From Pseudomonadota bacterium (GTDB lineage: Bacteria > Pseudomonadota > Alphaproteobacteria > Rhodobacterales > Rhodobacteraceae): 33,737 nt of DNA. The notes below the pieces were generated by a model. It was given only the letters and a program-made list of their open reading frames with translations, did no database searches and was not told where the DNA came from. The translations under genes were made by a program, and so were the position numbers. The stretch lies in contig JAKALB010000016.1 in the NCBI GenBank assembly GCA_021813365.1, positions 1 to 33,737 of the forward strand, given 5' to 3'. Position 1 is the stretch's first letter, and the number at the start of each line of letters is the position of its first letter. Shown here in pieces: positions 28,307 through 33,737 of this stretch.

Positions 28307-29179
28307 ATGATCAAGGGGTCCATTCCTGCCCTGGTGACGCCGTTCAAGAACGGTGATCTGGATCTGGACGCGCTCAAAGACCTGGTGGAATGGCAGATCG
28401 CGCAGGGCTCGACCGGGCTGGTGCCAGTGGGCACGACCGGCGAAAGCCCGACCTTGAGCCATGATGAACATCATCTGGTGGTGGAAACCGTGGTAAAGGC
28501 CGCCAAGGGCCGCGTGCCGGTGATCGCGGGGGCGGGGTCGAACAACACGCTGGAAGCCATCGACCTGATGCGCCACGCGCAGAAGTCGGGCGCCGATGCG
28601 GCACTGGTCGTGACACCCTATTACAACAAGCCGACCCAGGCCGGCATGATCGCGCATTACACCGCGCTGCATGACTGCTGCGACCTGCCCATCATCATCT
28701 ACAACATCCCCGGTCGGTCGGTCGTGGACATGACGCCCGCCACGATGGGTGAGCTGGCCAAGCTGCCGCGGATCATCGGGGTCAAGGATGCCACCGGCAA
28801 GATCGAGCGCGTGTCGATGCAGCGCGCCACCTGCGGTGCGGATTTCATCCAGCTGTCGGGCGAGGATGCGACCGCGCTGGGTTTCAACGCACATGGCGGG
28901 GTCGGCTGCATCTCGGTCACGGCCAACGTCGCGCCGAAACTCTGCGCCGAATTCCAGCAGGCCACGCTGCGCGGCGATTACAAGACCGCGCTGGACTATC
29001 AGGACAGGCTGATGCCGCTGCATGAGGCGATCTTCCTGGAGCCCGGCCTGGCCGGGGCGAAATATGGCCTGTCGCTGCTGGGCCTGTGCCGGGAAGAGGT
29101 GCGCCTGCCACTGGTGACCCTGACCGAGCCGACCAAGGCGCGGATCAGGGCGGCCATGCAGTTCGCGGGCCTGATCTGA
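28307..29179 (+). CDS. dapA: 4-hydroxy-tetrahydrodipicolinate synthase
   Basis: [76 protein letters not shown]. Confidence 0.97.
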   Translation: MIKGSIPALVTPFKNGDLDLDALKDLVEWQIAQGSTGLVPVGTTGESPTLSHDEHHLVVETVVKAAKGRVPVIAGAGSNNTLEAIDLMRHAQKSGADAALVVTPYYNKPTQAGMIAHYTALHDCCDLPIIIYNIPGRSVVDMTPATMGELAKLPRIIGVKDATGKIERVSMQRATCGADFIQLSGEDATALGFNAHGGVGCISVTANVAPKLCAEFQQATLRGDYKTALDYQDRLMPLHEAIFLEPGLAGAKYGLSLLGLCREEVRLPLVTLTEPTKARIRAAMQFAGLI

Positions 29180-29228
29180 CCCGACGGATCGGCGGCGGGC
29201 TGATTGTGCCGTTGCCCGGGCGGGCGGG

Positions 29229-29675
29229 CTAGCGGCTGGCGCGGCGGCGGTTCTCCTCCTGGCGCAGCCGGACCTGGCGCAGCCCTTCGATCAGCATCGC
29301 GGTCAGAAGGCCGAAATTCAGAAAACCGTTCGCCGCCTCCATCCCGGCCAGCAGGCGCCATTCCTGCGGCAGGATCACGTCGCCCAGACCCAGCGTGGTA
29401 TAGGCCACCAGCGAGAAATAGACCGAAGTCTCCAGATCGGGAAAGGCGCCAAGTCCGTAGAAGGCCAGCGCCCAGATCCAAAGCCCGGCGGTGATGACCC
29501 CAAGCACCCAGAGCGAAACCGAGGCAACCAGCAGGACCAGCTTCGGTCCGTGCGGTTCGCGCAGAAACCAGGGGTGCAAGCGCTGGAAGACCAGTTCCAG
29601 GATGAAGGCGGCCAGCGCAGCCAACAGGATGTTGACCAGCAAGAGCCCCGTGCCACAGGCAATCTGCAAGACCAT
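29229..29675 (-). CDS. 2-TM potassium-channel-like ion channel protein
   Basis: [76 protein letters not shown]; pore helix/filter TTLGLGD. Start ATG 29675. Confidence 0.88.
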   Translation of the reverse strand: MVLQIACGTGLLLVNILLAALAAFILELVFQRLHPWFLREPHGPKLVLLVASVSLWVLGVITAGLWIWALAFYGLGAFPDLETSVYFSLVAYTTLGLGDVILPQEWRLLAGMEAANGFLNFGLLTAMLIEGLRQVRLRQEENRRRASR

Positions 29676-29726
29676 AATGCCCTCATGCTGGACTTGAGAC
29701 CCGCGCTCGCCTATCTCAGCGCGATC

Positions 29727-30206
29727 ATGGCCGTGAAATCCGATCCCAATTCCAAACTCATCGCGGAAAACCGCCGTGCACGGTTCGATTATCACATCGA
29801 ATGGGACTTGGAAGCCGGGATCATGCTGCTGGGCAGCGAAGTGAAATCGCTGCGCCAGGGCGGGGCGAACATTGCGGAAAGCTATGCCTCGGTCGAAGGG
29901 GGCGAACTGTGGCTGATCAACGGCTATATCGCGCCCTATCTGCAGGCCAGGACCTGGGGGCACGAAGAGCGCCGCCGCCGGAAGCTGCTGGTCAGCCGCA
30001 AGGAACTGTCGCGGCTATGGAATGCCACGGCGCGCGAAGGCATGACGATCGTGCCGATCCGGATGTATTTCAACGACCGCGGCATGGTGAAACTGAAGCT
30101 CGGCGTGGCCAAGGGCAAGAAGCTGGCCGACAAGCGCGAGACTTCGGCCAAGCGGGATTGGGACCGCCAGAAGGCACGCCTGTTGAAACAGGGCGCGCGC
30201 GGCTGA
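29727..30206 (+). CDS. smpB: SsrA-binding protein SmpB
   Basis: [70 protein letters not shown]. Confidence 0.97.
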   Translation: MAVKSDPNSKLIAENRRARFDYHIEWDLEAGIMLLGSEVKSLRQGGANIAESYASVEGGELWLINGYIAPYLQARTWGHEERRRRKLLVSRKELSRLWNATAREGMTIVPIRMYFNDRGMVKLKLGVAKGKKLADKRETSAKRDWDRQKARLLKQGARG

Positions 30207-30405
30207 GACGACAGGCACGGAACGCGCGGGCGTTTCGGCACGAGGCGGATCTCGCCGATCCGCGGTGGTCCTTTCCCCCAGCCGACCGGGCGCGCTTTGC
30301 CGGGGGCTGCCAGGACGTTGCGCAGAACCGGCAGAGCGCCTTCGGCGCGGCCTTTCCTGTCGCCTCTGTGCCTGCGGCACAACCGGCTCCGGTTCGCCTC
30401 CGGCG

Positions 30406-30486
30406 GGGATATTTGCGGCAAGGTGAAATGGGCCTTCATCTTGCTTCAAATATCCCGGGGGGAGCGAAGCGGGGGGCTGGCCCCCC
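30406..30486. repeat. Intergenic repeat locus C: inverted pair of the motif plus G-run/C-run hairpin
   Basis: GGGATATTTGCGGCAAGGTGAA (from 30406) and reverse-complement arm ttcatcttgcttcaaatatccc (30435-30456), 19/22 matching, 7-nt spacer; gggggg-ctgg-cccccc at 30471-30486. Confidence 0.88.
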
Positions 30487-30586
30487 TTCTGCGGCCGTGA
30501 TCTGCGGCACCCAGGCCCGTCGGGGCTGCCCCTTGCGCGCGAGGGGGCACGGGGCTAGGTGAAGGATCGGGCTTGAGGGACCTTTC

Positions 30587-31438
30587 ATGGCGCAGGATGA
30601 TCCGAAGACGCTTGTTTCCACGGCATGGCTTGCAAGCCATCTGGGGGACCCCGATCTGCGGATTCTGGATGCCAGCTGGTATCTGCCCGACCAGAAGCGC
30701 GATGCGAGGGCCGAGTATCAGGCCGGCCACATTCCCGGCGCGCGGTTCTTCGATCTGGACGAGATTTCCGACCAGCGCTCGAATCTGCCGCACATGGCGC
30801 CACCACCCGAGAAGTTCATCAGCCGGATGCGGGCGATGGGTGTGGGCGACGGCCATCAGGTGGTGATCTATGACGGCGCGGGGCTCTTCAGTGCGGCGCG
30901 GGTCTGGTGGACCTTCCGGCTGATGGGCAAGACCGATGTGGCGGTGCTGGACGGCGGTTTGCCGAAGTGGAAGGCCGAGGGGCGCGAGATCGAGGACATG
31001 CCGCCGGTCGTGCGCGATCGGCACATGACGGTCAGCCGGCAGAACCAGCTGGTCAAGGATGTGACGCAGGTGGCTCATGCGGCCAAGCTGGGCGAGGCCG
31101 AAATCCTGGATGCGCGGTCGGCAGCGCGGTTCCGCGGCGAGGCGCCGGAACCGCGGCCGGGGTTGCGCAGTGGGCATATCCCGGGGTCGAAGAGCGTGCC
31201 CTATGCCTCCATGCTGAATGGCGACGGCACGATGAAGCCCCCCGCCGAGTTGCGCGCGGTGTTCGAGGCGGCGGGTGTCAATCTGAACCGGCCGGCGATC
31301 ACCAGTTGCGGCTCGGGTGTGACCGCGGCGATCCTGAACCTGGCACTGGAGCGGATCGGGCATCGCAACCATGCGCTCTATGACGGGTCCTGGGCGGAAT
31401 GGGGCATGTATGACGACCTGCCCGTGCAGAAAGGCTGA
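30587..31438 (+). CDS. sseA: 3-mercaptopyruvate sulfurtransferase (two-rhodanese-domain)
   Basis: LVSTAWLASHLGDPDLRILDASWYLP, GHIPGARFFDLDEISD, active-site SCGSGVTAA. Confidence 0.95.
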   Translation: MAQDDPKTLVSTAWLASHLGDPDLRILDASWYLPDQKRDARAEYQAGHIPGARFFDLDEISDQRSNLPHMAPPPEKFISRMRAMGVGDGHQVVIYDGAGLFSAARVWWTFRLMGKTDVAVLDGGLPKWKAEGREIEDMPPVVRDRHMTVSRQNQLVKDVTQVAHAAKLGEAEILDARSAARFRGEAPEPRPGLRSGHIPGSKSVPYASMLNGDGTMKPPAELRAVFEAAGVNLNRPAITSCGSGVTAAILNLALERIGHRNHALYDGSWAEWGMYDDLPVQKG

Positions 31439-32623
31439 ATGATGCTGGAAGTGCTGTCTCCCCAGCCGCAGGACAAGATCCTGCAGCTGATCGCGATGTT
31501 CCGCGATGATCCGCGCCCGGGCAAGATCGACCTGGGCGTCGGCGTCTACAGGGACGCCACCGGCCTCACGCCGGTGATGCGGGCGGTGAAGGCGGCGGAA
31601 AGACGGTTGTGGGAGGTCGAGACGACCAAGACCTATACCGGCCTGGCGGGTGAGCCTGCGTTCAATGCGGCGCTGGCCGCGATGATCCTGGGCCCGGGCC
31701 TGGCGGACCGGACGGCGAGCGTGGCGACACCGGGTGGGACCGGCGCGATCCGGCAGGGGCTGGAACTGGTGAAGATGGCCGCGCCGGGGGCGACGGTGTG
31801 GGTGTCCGCGCCGACCTGGCCGAACCATCCTTCGATCATCCGGTATCTGGGCATGAAGCTGGCCGAGTATCGCTATTTCGATGCGGCGACCTGCGACGTG
31901 GATTTCGACGGCCTGATCGAGGATCTGGGCCGGGTGGCCCGGGGCGATGTGGTGCTGCTGCATGGGTGCTGCCACAACCCGACCGGGGCGAACCTGACCA
32001 TGGAGCAGTGGGGCCGGGTGGTACAGGTCCTGCAGGCCCGTGGTGCTGTGCCGTTCGTCGATCTGGCCTATCAGGGCTTCGGCGACGGGCTAGAAGAAGA
32101 CGCGGCGGCCACGCGGCTGATAGCCGGGGCGTTTGACGAGGTGGTGATTGCGGCCTCGTGCAGCAAGAACTTCGGGATTTACCGTGAGCGGACGGGGATC
32201 CTGATCGCGCTGGGTGATCCGGCGCGCAAGGCGGTGGTGCAGGGCAACCTGGCCTGGCTGAACCGGCAGAATTATTCCTTCCCGCCGGATCATGGCGCGC
32301 GGCTGGTGACGATGATCCTGGGGGATCCGGCGCTGACGGCGGCTTGGAAGGCCGAGCTGGAAGAGGTGCGGCGGTCGATGCTGGATCTGCGGCGACAGCT
32401 GGCCAATGCGCTGCGGCAGGCGACCAATTCCGGCCGGTTCGATTTCGTGGCCCGGCATCGCGGCATGTTCAGCCGGTTGGGGCTGAGCGAGGCCCAGGTG
32501 CAGCGGCTGCGCGACGAGGCGGGGATCTATATGGTGGGCGACAGCCGGATCAACATCGCCGGACTGAACGCGCGGACCGTGCCGGTGCTGGCGGCGGCGG
32601 TTGCGCGGGTCTTGGCCGCCTAG
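31439..32623 (+). CDS. Aspartate/aromatic amino acid aminotransferase (class I PLP)
   Basis: IDLGVGVYRDATGLTPVMRAVKAAE, HGCCHNPTGANLTMEQW, SCSKNFGIYRERTGIL PLP lysine motif. Confidence 0.95.
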   Translation: MMLEVLSPQPQDKILQLIAMFRDDPRPGKIDLGVGVYRDATGLTPVMRAVKAAERRLWEVETTKTYTGLAGEPAFNAALAAMILGPGLADRTASVATPGGTGAIRQGLELVKMAAPGATVWVSAPTWPNHPSIIRYLGMKLAEYRYFDAATCDVDFDGLIEDLGRVARGDVVLLHGCCHNPTGANLTMEQWGRVVQVLQARGAVPFVDLAYQGFGDGLEEDAAATRLIAGAFDEVVIAASCSKNFGIYRERTGILIALGDPARKAVVQGNLAWLNRQNYSFPPDHGARLVTMILGDPALTAAWKAELEEVRRSMLDLRRQLANALRQATNSGRFDFVARHRGMFSRLGLSEAQVQRLRDEAGIYMVGDSRINIAGLNARTVPVLAAAVARVLAA

Positions 32624-32638
32624 GTCTGGCGTGACGCG

Positions 32639-32690
32639 CCGGGGGTTTCACACCCCCGGAGCCCCCGTGGGATATTTGAGGCAAGGTGAA
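32639..32690 (+). repeat. Intergenic repeat copy D: hairpin plus motif
   Basis: Hairpin ccgggggt-ttcac-acccccgg (32639-32659) followed by GGGATATTTGAGGCAAGGTGAA (32669-32690). Confidence 0.85.
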
Positions 32691-32739
32691 GGCAGGGGCT
32701 GGCCGTGACGGCGGACCCTGCCCTGATGGGCGGGCCGGG

Positions 32740-33615
32740 ATGATCGCTGTGCTTCTGTCACTGGGTGCGGCGGCGGCTTTTGCGCTGTCGGCCATGTTCG
32801 TCGCGGCCACCGGCGGGCGGATGGCGGTGTTTCAGCTGGCGCGCTGGCAGATGGGGATTGCGGTCGCGGTGCTGGCCGCGGCCTCGGCCCTGACGGGTGG
32901 CTGGGCCGGGATCACGGGGCGGCAGTTCGGGTTGCTGGCGGGATCGTCGGCGGTAGGGATCATGCTGGCATCCTCGACCTATCTGGCGGCGATCCAGGCC
33001 GCGGGGCCGCGGATTTCGGCGGTGCTGTTTTCGCTGGCCTCGCCCTTTGCGGTGGGGCTGGGCTGGGTGTTTCTGGGCGAGAGGCTGAGCGCGGGGCAGC
33101 TGGGCGGGATCGGGCTGATCCTGGCGGGCATCGTGCTGGCCATCCTGGCCGAACGCGGGCAGGCTGCGGGCCCCCTGCCCGGGCGGTTGGGCCTGGGTGT
33201 GGCGCTGGGTGTCATCACCAGTCTGGGGCAGGCGACCGGCAGCCTGCTGGCGCGGCCGGCGATGGCCAGCGGCGCCGAGCCGTTCACCGCGATGGCGATC
33301 CGCGCCGGGCTTGGGTTTCTGTTCTTCCTGGCGCTGATGGTGCTGCCCTGGGCGCGCAGCCCGCGCCCGGCGCTGCGGCGGGATCTGGGTCTGGTCGCGG
33401 CCTCTGCCCTGACCGGGATGGTCGTGGGCATGGTGCTGCTGATGGCGGCGCTGAGCCTGGGGGATGTGGGGATCGTGTCGACCCTGAGTTCAACGACGCC
33501 GATCCTGATTCTGCCAATGCTGTGGGCCACCAGCCGCAAGGTGCCGCCGCCTCTGGCCTGGGCGGGGGCGGTGCTGGCGGTGGCGGGGACGGCCCTGATT
33601 TCGCTGGCCGGCTAG
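32740..33615 (+). CDS. DMT family (EamA) transporter
   Basis: MIAVLLSLGAAAAFALSAMFVAATGGRMAVFQLARWQ.., about 10 TM; ATG 32740 preferred over GTG 32686, which lies inside repeat copy D. Confidence 0.92.
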   Translation: MIAVLLSLGAAAAFALSAMFVAATGGRMAVFQLARWQMGIAVAVLAAASALTGGWAGITGRQFGLLAGSSAVGIMLASSTYLAAIQAAGPRISAVLFSLASPFAVGLGWVFLGERLSAGQLGGIGLILAGIVLAILAERGQAAGPLPGRLGLGVALGVITSLGQATGSLLARPAMASGAEPFTAMAIRAGLGFLFFLALMVLPWARSPRPALRRDLGLVAASALTGMVVGMVLLMAALSLGDVGIVSTLSSTTPILILPMLWATSRKVPPPLAWAGAVLAVAGTALISLAG

Positions 33616-33624
33616 GGTGATGGA

Positions 33625-33657
33625 AACGGCCCGCGCGGGGAGGTCGCGCGGGCCGTT
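33625..33657. terminator. Strong hairpin between convergent genes
   Basis: Perfect 13-bp stem aacggcccgcgcg / cgcgcgggccgtt with a 7-nt loop; TTTCC follows on the minus strand. Confidence 0.7.
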
Positions 33658-33709
33658 CGTCAGGGGCCGGAGAGCTTGACGGGGGCGTGCCCCCCCCGGC
33701 CCCGGGGCT

Positions 33710-33737
33710 TTACATGTTGTAGGCGCTCTCGCCGTGC
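33710..33737 (-). CDS. C-terminal end of a gene running off the window (..HGESAYNM*)
   Basis: Minus-strand TAA at 33710-33712 preceded by 8 sense codons, then terminator-like hairpins; too short to identify. Confidence 0.35.

Noticed and set aside
26791-28356. 521-aa plus-strand ORF
   Set aside because: Antisense to the lytic transglycosylase, which has signal peptide and catalytic motif.
29936-30439. Minus-strand ORF beginning MKAHFTLPQISPPE
   Set aside because: Its start is simply the intergenic repeat translated; the rest is antisense to smpB.
1-33737. tRNA/rRNA genes, CRISPR arrays, insertion sequences, prophage, toxin-antitoxin or defence genes
   Set aside because: Looked for T-loop GGTTCGAATCC-type words, regular repeat-spacer patterns and transposase/integrase/nuclease motifs in the ORFs; none seen.

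Overview
GC-rich bacterial chromosomal window whose gene content and order look like an alphaproteobacterium of the Rhodobacterales (inferred from gene families, not from a search). Almost all of it is explained by about 34 tightly packed CDSs, mostly housekeeping: smc (partial), a HAD hydrolase, rsmD, an FAD reductase, a peroxiredoxin, a pterin dehydratase, a FemAB-like GNAT, GDPD, RidA, a type I secretion HlyD/ABC pair, mlaA-mlaC, accD-folC, a CPBP protease, a LysR regulator, an OmpA-like protein, a CinA/MoaB-like protein, map, divergent MnmC(oxidoreductase)/MnmD genes, three EamA/DMT transporters, slt, dapA, a 2-TM ion channel, smpB, sseA and an aromatic/aspartate aminotransferase. I saw no tRNA, rRNA, CRISPR array, transposase or phage module, and no clear-cut new multi-gene defence-type system. 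The most interesting unexplained signal is a dispersed intergenic repeat, consensus GGGATATTTGnGGCAAGrTGAA(A/G), present 6 times at 4 intergenic loci. It occurs singly or as head-to-head inverted pairs, usually flanked by G-run/C-run hairpins. Other points to check are a K+-channel-like protein with a GLGD filter, divergently split MnmC/MnmD, a cysteine-catabolism-like sseA-aminotransferase pair, a Tat-like signal on MlaC, and an uncharacterised lipoprotein/DUF6478-like/small coiled-coil gene trio.
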